A program made the position numbers and the translations under genes. A stretch of 64,000 nt of DNA from Acinetobacter marinus (GTDB lineage Bacteria; Pseudomonadota; Gammaproteobacteria; Pseudomonadales; Moraxellaceae). Below the pieces are notes generated by a model that saw nothing but the letters and a program-made list of their open reading frames with translations, did no database searches and was not told the origin of the DNA. Positions 24,319-32,653 of the stretch are shown here, in pieces. Location: assembly GCF_900096915.1 (NCBI RefSeq), contig NZ_FMYK01000003.1, positions 372,001-436,000 of the forward strand, written 5' to 3'. The stretch's first letter is position 1. Every line of letters begins with the position of its first letter.

Positions 24319-25392
24319 ATGACTCCGATCCAAGCTGTCCCAACCCATATTATTACAGGATTTCTCGGCGCAGGAAAAACCACGCTATTACGTCATTTAC
24401 TGGCACAAAAACCAAAGAATGAAGTTTGGGCAGTGCTGATGAATGAGTTTGGTGAAATCGGCGTTGATCAAGTTTGGCTTGAAGGACAGCAGGGCATTGC
24501 GGTCAAAGAAGTTTCGGGTGGTTGTCTCTGCTGTACGTCACAGCTACCGATGCAGATTGCACTGGCTCGGCTATTATCCGAGTTTAAACCCGATCGACTG
24601 TTTATCGAACCGACTGGACTTGGACATCCACGACAATTGATTGAGCAACTCAGTCAATCCCACTGGAAAAATAGCTTAGCGTTACGGCAGGTGGTTACGG
24701 TGCTCAATGGGCATCGTTTGCATGAGCAGCTTTGGTTAAAGCATGACATCTTTTTACAACAGCTTGAAGTTGCAGATATTGTGCTGATTTCACATCAGTC
24801 TCAAATGACTGATCAAGATCAACAGCAATTGCAGGAGTTACAACAGACTTACTTCTATCCTAAAAAGCATTGGCAAGGCATGGATCATGGTCATGTGGCA
24901 TTGTCAGCACTCGATAAAGTACGATCAGCTATACGCATTCAAAAGCAAGCCTTGCTGACCCAGCAATTGACATTGACTCAACAGCACACATTAACGAAAC
25001 AACACATATTGACCAAAAATCAGGCTACAGCTCAGACTGCACCGAAAACCTTACCTTATCACTATCACAGCGAGCAGCAGGGCTTTGATGTGGCGGGTTG
25101 GCACATGCCAAAATCGTGGCAGTTTAATACGAATGACTTGCTTGCACGATTACGCACACTAGAGCAGGTGGTCAGGATCAAAGCCACACTCAATACGACG
25201 CAAGGCTGGATCAATTTCAATGCAATTCCAAATGATTCTGTAAATGACCTTCATAATGATCATCCAAATGACCTTCATGTAGAATTTAGGGCACAACCTG
25301 CTCGAGACAATCGCTTGGAAATCATTAGTGACATTGCGCAAGATTGGCTCAGGTTTGAACAAGCACTTTTACAGACCTTGGTGTCATCTTAG
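24319..25392 (+). CDS. CobW/COG0523 metal-chaperone GTPase
   Basis: 357-residue P-loop GTPase of the CobW/ZigA/Nha3 group. Walker A is GFLGAGKTTLL (residues 14-24), the metal motif GGCLCC occurs near residue 68, and FIEPTGLGHP is a switch region. The C-terminal CobW_C domain is present (FDVAGWHMP...RIKATLNT). Family members deliver zinc, cobalt or nickel to client enzymes. The window also encodes a metal-dependent allantoinase family protein and a Ni urease, but no direct link is shown. An insertion rich in Gln-Leu-Thr repeats (residues about 215-235) and a repeated Asn-Asp-Leu-His stretch look like recent slippage. Confidence 0.85.
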   Translation: MTPIQAVPTHIITGFLGAGKTTLLRHLLAQKPKNEVWAVLMNEFGEIGVDQVWLEGQQGIAVKEVSGGCLCCTSQLPMQIALARLLSEFKPDRLFIEPTGLGHPRQLIEQLSQSHWKNSLALRQVVTVLNGHRLHEQLWLKHDIFLQQLEVADIVLISHQSQMTDQDQQQLQELQQTYFYPKKHWQGMDHGHVALSALDKVRSAIRIQKQALLTQQLTLTQQHTLTKQHILTKNQATAQTAPKTLPYHYHSEQQGFDVAGWHMPKSWQFNTNDLLARLRTLEQVVRIKATLNTTQGWINFNAIPNDSVNDLHNDHPNDLHVEFRAQPARDNRLEIISDIAQDWLRFEQALLQTLVSS

Positions 25393-25585
25393 ATTCGATT
25401 TTTCAATTGGCACGCTGGCTTCTTTTAATACCACATGGATCTGGCAACTTGTCCAAAATAATGCAAAAAAGTGTATTCAAAGTAATTTATGCACTAGCAT
25501 TGCTCAAGTGAGCGTTGCCAATGCATCCATTCTGCCGTTTGATCGGTACTCTTCTTGAATAAACAGGACAATTAAGGCAAAAAAG

Positions 25586-25603
25586 TTGGCATAACAATTG
25601 CTA
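25586..25603 (+). promoter_or_regulatory. Sigma-54 promoter before uraD
   Basis: TTGGCATAACAATTGCTA matches the RpoN consensus TGGCACG-N4-TTGCW, with the required GG-N10-GC spacing (GG 25588-25589, GC 25600-25601). Transcription would begin near 25613, about 44 bp before uraD. Confidence 0.7.
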
Positions 25604-25615
25604 TTTATTACTCAA

Positions 25616-25632
25616 TACTGGTCAGACCAGTA
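25616..25632. promoter_or_regulatory. GntR/FadR-type operator before uraD
   Basis: TACTGGTCAGACCAGTA is a perfect palindrome with a CTGGTC-N-GACCAG core (25618-25630), the pattern bound by FadR-type GntR regulators. It sits just downstream of the predicted sigma-54 start, where a bound repressor would block transcription. The same core recurs before hpxO and alc. Confidence 0.75.
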
Positions 25633-25656
25633 AGACAAATTCAAAATGGGTCACTT

Positions 25657-26160
25657 ATGCAGTTAAATGAATTTAATCAGCTCGATACAGCAGAAGCCAA
25701 GCAAATACTGAAAAATTGTGTACATATTCCATCGTGGATAGACAATTTATCTCAGGCACGACCTTATCAGAGCTTAGCTTCACTCGAAAGCAGTGCACGA
25801 GAAAATATCGATACTTGGACATGGCGTGAGGTGGAAGAAACCTTAGTTTTCCATCCTCGCATTGGCGAAAAAAAAGCAGCCAATCATTTGAGTGAAAAAG
25901 AGCAAAATTTCTCTGCGAAGGAGCAATCCGCAGTGGATTTAAGTGAAGACACATCGACGGCTTTATACCAGGGCAATGTGGACTATGAACAGAAGTTTGG
26001 CTTTATTTTTCTGATTCGTGCTGCGGGACGTAGTGCTGAGCAAATCTTGGCAGAGTTGCAACGCCGTCTAAGTAACGACTTACAGACAGAACAGGCTGAA
26101 GTGATCCACCAATTGGGTGAAATTGCACTGTTACGGTTGCAATCGGAGGTTCAGGCATGA
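25657..26160 (+). CDS. uraD: OHCU decarboxylase
   Basis: 167-residue 2-oxo-4-hydroxy-4-carboxy-5-ureidoimidazoline decarboxylase, which converts OHCU to S-allantoin in the third step of urate oxidation. The motif LVFHPRIGEKKA contains the catalytic His, and FGFIFLIRAAGRSAEQILAEL is the second family signature. ATG at 25657 follows a GGG-containing site. The stop overlaps the start of uraH (ATGA), so the two are translationally coupled. Control is probably by the sigma-54 promoter and GntR operator directly upstream. Confidence 0.93.
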   Translation: MQLNEFNQLDTAEAKQILKNCVHIPSWIDNLSQARPYQSLASLESSARENIDTWTWREVEETLVFHPRIGEKKAANHLSEKEQNFSAKEQSAVDLSEDTSTALYQGNVDYEQKFGFIFLIRAAGRSAEQILAELQRRLSNDLQTEQAEVIHQLGEIALLRLQSEVQA

Positions 26161-26492
26161 GTGCGATTACCACACATATTTTAGATGCATCTGCGGGTGT
26201 ACCCGCAAGTCAAGTTAATGTACAGCTCAAGTTTTTTCAACACGATGAATATGTTTTGCTCGATCAAAAGCGTACCGATGCAGATGGTCGCATTAAAGAT
26301 TTTACACTGACTGATTTTAAAGCGGGGCATTATCAGTTGGTATTTGAGATTCTTGATTATTTTCAGTCCAAGCAAGTGGCTTGCTTTTATCCAAGGGTAT
26401 GTATTGATTTTATGGTGAGCGATGTTAATGCGCACTTTCATGTGCCGTTGTTGATTAGCCCATATTCTTATACGACATATCGCGGTAGCTAA
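26157..26492 (+). CDS. uraH: 5-hydroxyisourate hydrolase (transthyretin-like)
   Basis: 111-residue HIU hydrolase, which hydrolyses 5-hydroxyisourate to OHCU. THILDASAGVPA at the N-terminus carries the catalytic His9 region, and the protein ends in the diagnostic YRGS tetrapeptide. Forms a transthyretin-like tetramer in the family. No periplasmic signal is present, so cytoplasmic. Overlaps uraD by four bases. One position is unusual: the family's PxxR region reads ISPYSYTTYRGS, which is normal for the C-terminus. Confidence 0.95.
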   Translation: MSAITTHILDASAGVPASQVNVQLKFFQHDEYVLLDQKRTDADGRIKDFTLTDFKAGHYQLVFEILDYFQSKQVACFYPRVCIDFMVSDVNAHFHVPLLISPYSYTTYRGS

Positions 26493-26720
26493 GCCGTTTA
26501 ATTTTTCTAGTCCTCGTTTTTAATTACTTAAAAATTCTGCGCTGTAAAGCGTAGCGAGGATGCTTTTGCCTTTAAAAAAGGCGGTGGTGCGCATTATTCG
26601 GAATTTGTGCGAATAATGAATGTGGTGGTGTATTAGTAGGTGTGGTCTAGCATTTTGAATTGATTGATTTTTTGCTAGATCAAGAGTGAATTTTCAGTTT
26701 TTGGGTGGGAAACGATCGTC

Positions 26721-28022
26721 ATGCGTAAATTAAAACTTTCTCCTTTGGTGGTTGCATTTGCAACTGTGTGTACAGCTCTGACACAGCAGGCATTTGCTGC
26801 AGATACCTCAATCAATAACCTGTTTAATCTGGAGCAAAACTGTGCGACGGGTGAATATGGTGTGGATCAATTCAGCAAAATGTTCACGTGTGGCAGTGTT
26901 CACGGTGCAATAAAAACGCTTTATTATTCAACCAATAATGCCTATTTTTCAGGCTTTAATCAAGATACCACATCGGCAGGCGGATATATCAAATATGAAA
27001 CTGCGCCATTTTATGGTTTTCAATTGGGCGCAAGTTATGACTTACAGCGCCGTTTAGACGATGAAAAAGGCAATAATGAAGTGGGTGAGCTCAAAGAGGA
27101 TCGTGATGGTCTGGCAGAAGCCTATGTCACTTGGAAAAATGACGATGTCCGACTGACCGTCGGTAATCAGCGTTTAAATCTGCCATTTGTCGGTGATTAT
27201 GCCGATTGGCGTATACTTGAAGCCGTGTACCAAGCTGCCGATTTCCAATGGGGCAATCAAAGCGATTTCTTACGCTTAACCAAGATCAATAAGTTTAAAA
27301 GTTTTGCCAATGATGAGTTCTTTAAAACAACACGGCAAAATTCAACCATCGAAACTGATGGCATGTGGGCGATTGGTTTAGGTAAAAGTTATGCAGTCAA
27401 CGCCGATACCAAACTCAAAGGTCAACTCTGGTTTGAGCGTTATGAGGATTATACCGACCTACTCTATGCTGAAGGCAGTGTGGCTTTTCCTAATGCGCAG
27501 TTTGCGCCTGAAATTTCAGTGCAATATTTGACGGGTAAAGAGCAAGGTGATGCTATTGTGGGCAATGTCGACAGCCAAGTGTTTGGCGTGCAAAGCAACT
27601 TAAAACTCACGCCAAAATTAAATTGGAAAGTTGCTTATGACTATATCAAACCTGAGGAAGATGCCTATCGTAATGGTGCGTTGGTTACACCATATTCTAA
27701 CAATACCTCTTCGAGTGTGATCTTTGCTCAGCCATTTTTTACCAGCACACAGGATTTGGGCGCAGGGCATGCCTTGATGACCTCATTTGATGGCAAGCTC
27801 AATCACAACACCATCTTAGGTGCACGCTATTCATTTATGGATCTCAAAGAAAGTGCCGATGCTGATAGCCGCAATCAATCAGAATACTTACTGTTTGGTA
27901 TCTACAACTTTGACGGCAAACTCAAAGGACTGAGCCTGAGTAACTTTGCTGGGGTGCAAGTGTCACCAAGATATGACGATCCATTCTGGCAAAACCGTTT
28001 GGCATTGACTTATAAATTCTAA
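26721..28022 (+). CDS. OprD-type outer-membrane porin
   Basis: 433-residue outer-membrane protein with a signal peptide cleaved after AFAA (about residue 26) and a C-terminal Phe (LTYKF), as required for beta-barrel insertion. The pattern of alternating strands and the sequence around VTWKNDDVRLTVGNQRLNLPF fit the OprD/OpdK substrate-specific porins of Pseudomonas and Acinetobacter. It lies between uraH and hpxO, so uptake of urate, allantoin or another purine derivative is a reasonable inference, not proven. It has no sigma-54 site that I can see and is 228 bp after uraH; hairpins lie in that gap. A terminator follows. Confidence 0.82.
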   Translation: MRKLKLSPLVVAFATVCTALTQQAFAADTSINNLFNLEQNCATGEYGVDQFSKMFTCGSVHGAIKTLYYSTNNAYFSGFNQDTTSAGGYIKYETAPFYGFQLGASYDLQRRLDDEKGNNEVGELKEDRDGLAEAYVTWKNDDVRLTVGNQRLNLPFVGDYADWRILEAVYQAADFQWGNQSDFLRLTKINKFKSFANDEFFKTTRQNSTIETDGMWAIGLGKSYAVNADTKLKGQLWFERYEDYTDLLYAEGSVAFPNAQFAPEISVQYLTGKEQGDAIVGNVDSQVFGVQSNLKLTPKLNWKVAYDYIKPEEDAYRNGALVTPYSNNTSSSVIFAQPFFTSTQDLGAGHALMTSFDGKLNHNTILGARYSFMDLKESADADSRNQSEYLLFGIYNFDGKLKGLSLSNFAGVQVSPRYDDPFWQNRLALTYKF

Positions 28023-28048
28023 CTAAATCTTTCCTTTTGTTGATGAAA

Positions 28049-28078
28049 ATCGCAAGTTCTGACTTGCGGTTTTTTTTG
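28049..28078 (+). terminator. Porin terminator
   Basis: CGCAAGT-TCTG-ACTTGCG followed by a run of eight T begins 29 bp after the porin stop. Confidence 0.9.
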
Positions 28079-28420
28079 TAGCATTACAATTGTTAAACCA
28101 CTTTGGCTTAACTAAAGAATTAGGGTGCGATCAAGTTATGAATATTGTAGAAAATGAATGATTCATTTTTGGGTGTAAAATATTGATTTTTCCCATGTAC
28201 AGCCGTGTCGATTTTGCCATTGATCGTGGATTTAGATTTTATCCAGAATAAGCAATATTGGGCTAATACATTGTCCGTTTCGCTATGGATTACTGGAAAT
28301 CAGCGCAGCAGATGATGCCAAGATTTCCAGTAAAATGCTGAGTCCAAGCGCAAACCAAAGCACATAGATTCAGCATGAAGTTAAGGATATTGAATTGGCT
28401 GAGTTGTGTTATTAGTTTTA
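28079..28420. other. Intergenic region between porin and hpxO
   Basis: 342 bp between convergent genes. It contains a 12-bp inverted repeat, TTACTGGAAATC (28290-28301) with GATTTCCAGTAA (28322-28333), and a short hydrophobic reading frame on the minus strand (28283-28369) described separately. Confidence 0.5.
28283..28369 (-). pseudogene. Possible C-terminal remnant of a membrane transporter
   Basis: On the minus strand, about 28 codons read IYVLWFALGLSILLEILASS and end with ALISSNP and a stop. The composition is that of a terminal transmembrane helix. An in-frame stop lies just upstream and no start or ribosome site is seen. It lies directly downstream of hpxO, where a purine permease could once have been. 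This is a weak call: a chance hydrophobic frame is quite possible. Confidence 0.25.
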
Positions 28421-29590
28421 TCAGTCCAGCGGATTGCCGACCATATTGCTCAAAATCCCTTGCATAATGTGTGTGCCATCTTCCTTGCGCAGATCGGCAT
28501 ACCACGCTTCAGTGGTGGCTGGATCCATCATATGCGTCACATCTGAACGCTTGCGTGCTCGCATAACCAAATCATTGGCACGCACACTGCGCACATCTTG
28601 ATAGCGTTTCAGTGCATCGTCTAAGCTGTTGGTATTGATAGCAAGCGAGCGAATCAAATAAATCGAATCTTCCATCGCCATACAGCCACCTTGTCCTATA
28701 TCTGGGGTGGTGCTATGTGCTGCATCACCGAGTAAGACACAACGTCCTTTGTACCATGTATTAAATGGATCAATGTCATGAATTTCGACACGGTTGGTGG
28801 TTTGCGGATTGATCGTATCGATCAGCTTTTGCACAGGTGGACACCAACCTGCAAAGTATTGTTTTAACATTGTTTGATATTGGCTTTTATCATTTTCTAA
28901 GCCGACTTCGACAGGCACATCAAAGAAAAAATAAAAACGATGATCCGCAATCGGCATCAGTGAAACCCGTTTGCCTTCACCCACATAGGTTGTCCACTGT
29001 TGATCAGGAGCAATCTCAGGATCAATTTCCACCAAACCATTCCAATTGACATAGCCTGCATAACGTCGCTCGAGTTTTTTGCCCAGAATATATTCCCGAG
29101 CGATCGAATGCATCCCATCTGCTGCAATCAGTAAATCCGCTGAAGCGATTGTTCCATCGGCAAAAATCGCTTGAATGCTGTCGCTACCGTCTTCGCTATT
29201 TTCTTGAATATCCACAAGATTCATTCCCAGCCGAATATCTTGCATACCAAATTCTTGCATTAGCATCTGTTGTAACTCGGCACGAGCAACGGGGTAAGGG
29301 CGTTGACCAATCTCATCGATGAGTGGCTGTAGGCTAAACTGCGTCATAGTGTCTTGGCTAAGCCCATCGATATATGCCATCTGCTGTAGATCACCGCCGA
29401 GATTCTTCACTTGCTCAGTTAAGCCGAGATAATTCAGACACTTCACTCCATTTGACCAAATCGAAATCGCAGCACCTACAGGCAGAATTTTTTCTACACG
29501 TTCATAGACCGTGACCTGATGCCCATGTTGCTTTAAGCCAATGCCCGCTGTCAGACCGCCAATACCTGCACCGATAATAATAATATTCAT
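28421..29590 (-). CDS. hpxO: FAD-dependent urate hydroxylase
   Basis: 389-residue flavin monooxygenase that hydroxylates urate to 5-hydroxyisourate using NADH and O2, the first step of urate breakdown. GAGIGGLTAGIGLKQ (residues 7-21) is the FAD Rossmann motif. YVNWNGLVEID, RVSLMPIADHRFYFFFDVP and GDAAHSTTPDIGQGGCMAMEDS are nearly identical to Klebsiella HpxO as I remember it, including the residues that distinguish HpxO from general aromatic hydroxylases. ATG at 29590 has AAGG eight bases upstream. A sigma-54-like promoter lies 43-60 bp upstream and a GntR operator at 29758-29770. Confidence 0.93.
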   Translation of the reverse strand: MNIIIIGAGIGGLTAGIGLKQHGHQVTVYERVEKILPVGAAISIWSNGVKCLNYLGLTEQVKNLGGDLQQMAYIDGLSQDTMTQFSLQPLIDEIGQRPYPVARAELQQMLMQEFGMQDIRLGMNLVDIQENSEDGSDSIQAIFADGTIASADLLIAADGMHSIAREYILGKKLERRYAGYVNWNGLVEIDPEIAPDQQWTTYVGEGKRVSLMPIADHRFYFFFDVPVEVGLENDKSQYQTMLKQYFAGWCPPVQKLIDTINPQTTNRVEIHDIDPFNTWYKGRCVLLGDAAHSTTPDIGQGGCMAMEDSIYLIRSLAINTNSLDDALKRYQDVRSVRANDLVMRARKRSDVTHMMDPATTEAWYADLRKEDGTHIMQGILSNMVGNPLD

Positions 29591-29631
29591 GAGAGACCTT
29601 GTGTAATCACGCAATAAGATATAACCGATTA

Positions 29632-29649
29632 CTGCGAAAAATATGCCAA
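29632..29649 (-). promoter_or_regulatory. Sigma-54-like promoter before hpxO
   Basis: On the minus strand, TTGGCATATTTTTCGCAG has a perfect -24 (TTGGCA) and a -12 of TCGCA (TTGCA with one change). GG and GC are separated by exactly 10 bp. Transcription would begin near 29622, leaving a short leader with the hpxO ribosome site. Confidence 0.55.
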
Positions 29650-29754
29650 AACCTTACAAAATTTCAGGAATTTAAAAAAGTTAAATAATATTAAAGGTTT
29701 GCAATATATTTGTGCGATGAAAGAAAAATCATCAAATCCATTGACGTCAATAAG

Positions 29755-29773
29755 TATCTGGTCTGACCAGATA
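29755..29773. promoter_or_regulatory. GntR/FadR-type operator between hpxO and gntR
   Basis: TATCTGGTCTGACCAGATA is a perfect 19-bp palindrome with the CTGGTC-N-GACCAG core (29758-29770). It is about 106 bp upstream of the hpxO sigma-54 site and 208 bp beyond the 3' end of the gntR gene. Its far position would suit looping or control of a second, unseen promoter. Confidence 0.7.
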
Positions 29774-29980
29774 GCTAGAATAAAATTCAAATTTTCACGA
29801 AAGAATGCAGGGAGATACAAAAATGGTGCGCAAACATTCAAAGTGGTGCATCACGCACTAAAATAATTCATCTATGCGCAAGTTTTAATAATCATCAAAT
29901 TTTAAAAAGGGTGGATTCAAGTATAAAAGTTGATGATCTTGACGTGCCGATCTTTAATTTCCATTTTTCCAAAATCGAGC

Positions 29981-30688
29981 TTATGGGTGACTGATAAAGA
30001 AAATTCCTGCACGTTGAGCGGCGCAAACTAAATGATTACGCATCGCATGTTCAGCTTGTTTGGCATCTTTTGCGGTGAGGGCATCCAGAATGGCTTGATG
30101 TTCTGCGATGGTTTTATGGGCGAGTTTGGGCTGAATAAAGGGTAAGATTTGGCTGTGCTGAATGGATTGGGTGTGATGCTTGAGGGTTTCGATAATGGTT
30201 TGATTTTGACTGAGCTGAAAAATATATTGATGAAATTCATAATCATACTTCGCCGCCTTGCTCCAGTCTTGTTGGTTAATCGCTGAACTGAGCTGCGCTT
30301 GGTTGTCTGTCAAATACGCAATATCTTGTGCTTCGATATATTCACAAGCGAGAAATGCACTAAAACTTTCCAATACATAACGGAGCTGATAAAAGTCTTT
30401 CAGCGAAATCTGATGATTCATGCGCCAACTGTCTGCGGTCTTTGCTTCAAGCGCTCGGACAAACACGCCTTTACCCGCTTGAATTTCAACAATGCCCAGT
30501 GCTTCCAAACGGGTCAACGCTTCACGGAGTGAGGCACGGCTAATACCCATTTGCCCAGCCAATTCCCGCTGAGCAGGCAAGGTGCTATCGACGGGATAGG
30601 TGCCTTGCTGAATGTCATGTAATATCGTTTGTACTGCTTGTTCAGTCACTTGCGTGGTGGTATTTTTTAAGGTGTATTGTAATTTCAT
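29981..30688 (-). CDS. GntR-family regulator (FadR/FCD type) of urate genes
   Basis: About 235 residues. The N-terminal winged helix reads TLPAQRELAGQMGISRASLREALTRLEALGIVEIQAGKGVFV, the classical GntR/FadR DNA-binding module. The C-terminal all-helical FCD domain contains RYVLESFSAFLACEYI and the His/Asp residues (DYEFHQYIF, EHQAILDAL) that often bind a metal and a carboxylate ligand. Its location among hpxO and alc, and three FadR-like palindromes before the cluster's genes, suggest it controls them, perhaps sensing an allantoin-pathway intermediate. Start uncertain: ATG 30688 is chosen, ATG 30700 is close. Control of this gene itself is not visible. Confidence 0.88.
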   Translation of the reverse strand: MKLQYTLKNTTTQVTEQAVQTILHDIQQGTYPVDSTLPAQRELAGQMGISRASLREALTRLEALGIVEIQAGKGVFVRALEAKTADSWRMNHQISLKDFYQLRYVLESFSAFLACEYIEAQDIAYLTDNQAQLSSAINQQDWSKAAKYDYEFHQYIFQLSQNQTIIETLKHHTQSIQHSQILPFIQPKLAHKTIAEHQAILDALTAKDAKQAEHAMRNHLVCAAQRAGIFFISHP

Positions 30689-30832
30689 CGAGTACATCAT
30701 CAAGTAGCTAGTCTTCAACCTATTCAAATTTTGCGCCAAAGTCCGCCTGATGGGAAGTGCTATCGATCAATTCCATTGAATTTAACCACCGATCAGCATA
30801 AATAAAGGAGAATTTGCTAAAAAAATCACACT

Positions 30833-30845
30833 CTGGTCTGACCAG
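30833..30845. promoter_or_regulatory. GntR/FadR-type operator before alc
   Basis: CTGGTCTGACCAG, identical in core to those before uraD and hpxO. It abuts the -24 element of a sigma-54-like promoter and lies 56 bp before the alc start. Confidence 0.75.
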
Positions 30846-30863
30846 TTGGTATAAAATTTGCCT
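30846..30863 (+). promoter_or_regulatory. Sigma-54 promoter before alc
   Basis: TTGGTATAAAATTTGCCT has TGGTA and TTGC with the strict GG-N10-GC spacing (GG 30848-30849, GC 30860-30861). Transcription would start near 30873, 28 bp before alc. TATAAA inside it could alternatively act as a sigma-70 -10. Confidence 0.6.
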
Positions 30864-30900
30864 ATGTATTTCTTATGAAATTATTTTTTAAATTTAGAGT

Positions 30901-31908
30901 ATGACTATGACTGTACATCATGCCAAAGTGGTTGAATTGCCATCACATTTTCAAAAGCTGATTAATCTTGCCGATGCCAAAATGGGCACATCGATCGTAT
31001 CGTGTTCAGATCAATTTTTTGCGCAGGCAGATCGGATGTTGCAAAGTCATCCTGCGCAGTTTATCGAAGGCAAATATGATGATCATGGCAAATGGATGGA
31101 TGGCTGGGAGACACGTCGTAAGCGTGAAGCGGGCTATGATTGGTGCGTGATCAAATTGGGTGTGGCAGGTGTAATCTCTGGTGTGGATATTGATACCTCG
31201 TTTTTTACGGGAAATTATCCCGCTTCGGCGTCCTTAGAAGCCTGCTATGCGCCAGATGATCAACTCGAAAATGCTACGTGGACTGAGATTCTGGTCAATA
31301 GTGAGTTGCAACCTGACCATCATCATTTCTTTGATATTGAGGCAGATCAGCCAATCACGCATTTGCGTTTGAATATTTTCCCTGATGGCGGTGTTGCTCG
31401 TCTGCGTATTTATGGTCAAGTGGTGTTACCAGCGCAAACAGCAGGCACATTAATTGATGTGGCAGCGATGCAAAATGGCGGGCGGATTGTCGGTTATAGT
31501 GATGCGCATTTTGGTCATCCGAACAATCTGCTTAGCCCTGGGCGTGGTGTGAATATGGGGGATGGCTGGGAGACCAAGCGTCGCCGTGCGCCAGGTTATG
31601 ACTGGTGTATTATTGCGCTTGGACAAGCGGGGCACGTTGAGAAAATTGAGATTGATACTGCGCATTTCAAAGGTAATTTCCCTGCATTTGCATCGATTCA
31701 AGCCATCTATGCAGAAGATGCCACCGATGCACAGCTCATTCCACAAAGCATGTTTTGGCCGTACCTACTCAACGATCAACCTTTGACGATGGATCATATT
31801 CATGAGTTTGTTGCAGACATTCAAAAGACAGCAAAAGTGAATTATATTCGTCTAAATATGATTCCTGATGGTGGTATTAGTCGAATTCGAGTGTGGGCAA
31901 CCGTATAA
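30901..31908 (+). CDS. alc: Allantoicase
   Basis: 335-residue enzyme that splits allantoate into ureidoglycolate and urea. It consists of two homologous halves: DGWETRRKREAGYDWCVIKLG near residue 64 and DGWETKRRRAPGYDWCIIALG near residue 221. Each is followed by IDTSFFTGNYPASASLEA or IDTAHFKGNFPAFASIQA and ends in RLNIFPDGGVARLRI or RLNMIPDGGISRIRV. This tandem repeat is diagnostic of allantoicase. Two ATGs (30901, 30907) are in frame. Probably transcribed with allA, 117 bp downstream, and placed under sigma-54 plus GntR control. Confidence 0.95.
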   Translation: MTMTVHHAKVVELPSHFQKLINLADAKMGTSIVSCSDQFFAQADRMLQSHPAQFIEGKYDDHGKWMDGWETRRKREAGYDWCVIKLGVAGVISGVDIDTSFFTGNYPASASLEACYAPDDQLENATWTEILVNSELQPDHHHFFDIEADQPITHLRLNIFPDGGVARLRIYGQVVLPAQTAGTLIDVAAMQNGGRIVGYSDAHFGHPNNLLSPGRGVNMGDGWETKRRRAPGYDWCIIALGQAGHVEKIEIDTAHFKGNFPAFASIQAIYAEDATDAQLIPQSMFWPYLLNDQPLTMDHIHEFVADIQKTAKVNYIRLNMIPDGGISRIRVWATV

Positions 31909-31951
31909 AGTATGAATGAAAGAATGAATTAAAGTAAAAATGGACGACATG

Positions 31952-31978
31952 ATCAATCTGCACTAGATGCAGATTGAT
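31952..31978. other. Hairpin between alc and allA
   Basis: ATCAATCTGCA pairs perfectly with TGCAGATTGAT around CTAGA. There is no T-run, so it may stabilise or attenuate the alc-allA transcript rather than end it. Confidence 0.6.
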
Positions 31979-32025
31979 TGATTCAACAAAAGTATGATTA
32001 GCAAATATTGATCGGAGTAATCATT

Positions 32026-32571
32026 ATGCAACAGTCTGAAATTATGGAGATTGATCCGATCTTAGCGGTTCCTGATGGTGTGCGCTTACAGCCTTTAACG
32101 GTACAAGCCTTTGCACCATTTGGTGATGTGATCAGTTGTGATGGCGCTGAATTTTTTCCGATCAACCAAGGGCACACCGAGCGCTACCATGCATTATCTT
32201 TGCTGAGCTGTGAGGGTGAAGGTGCGCAGATTGGCATCAGTATTTTTCGTAATGTGCGGGCGCATCAGTTGCCATTTTCGATTGAGATGTTGGAGCGACA
32301 TCCACATGGCTCGCAGTCCTTTATGCCGCTGTCAAATCAAGTATTTATCATCATCGTGGCGTTGCCGAAAGATGAACAGCATGCTGATGAATCGCAGATC
32401 AAAGCCTTTATTAGCAATGGTACGCAAGGTGTGACTTATCATCAGGGCGTGTGGCATCATCCGCTAATTAGCCTAGAAGCGCCGAGTGATTTTCTGGTGG
32501 TTGATCGGATTGGGGGCTGTGCCAATTGTGATGTGCAACAATTAGCCACGCCTTGTTTGATCGAAGCCTGA
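32026..32571 (+). CDS. allA: Ureidoglycolate lyase
   Basis: 181-residue cupin-like enzyme converting ureidoglycolate to glyoxylate and urea. RLQPLTVQAFAPFGDVI at the N-terminus and the C-terminal YHQGVWHHPLISLEAPSDFLVVDR are typical of the AllA family; ERHPHGSQSFMPL carries the conserved His and Gln. ATG at 32026 has GGAG nine bases upstream, favoured over the longer frame from 32008. Last enzyme of the urate route; the urea feeds the urease encoded 8 kb away, and the glyoxylate can enter the malate synthase/isocitrate lyase cycle. Confidence 0.93.
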   Translation: MQQSEIMEIDPILAVPDGVRLQPLTVQAFAPFGDVISCDGAEFFPINQGHTERYHALSLLSCEGEGAQIGISIFRNVRAHQLPFSIEMLERHPHGSQSFMPLSNQVFIIIVALPKDEQHADESQIKAFISNGTQGVTYHQGVWHHPLISLEAPSDFLVVDRIGGCANCDVQQLATPCLIEA

Positions 32572-32601
32572 CGCACTTCATTTGAGAGTCTAAGGGTAAA
32601 T

Positions 32602-32630
32602 AAAATAAGGGCGATTCAGCCCTTATTTTT
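32602..32630. terminator. Bidirectional terminator between allA and puuE
   Basis: AAAATAAGGGC pairs with GCCCTTATTTT around GATTCA. A and T runs on both sides fit termination of the convergent allA and puuE transcripts. Confidence 0.85.
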
Positions 32631-32653
32631 ATGTGGGTAAAATGGATAAACAG

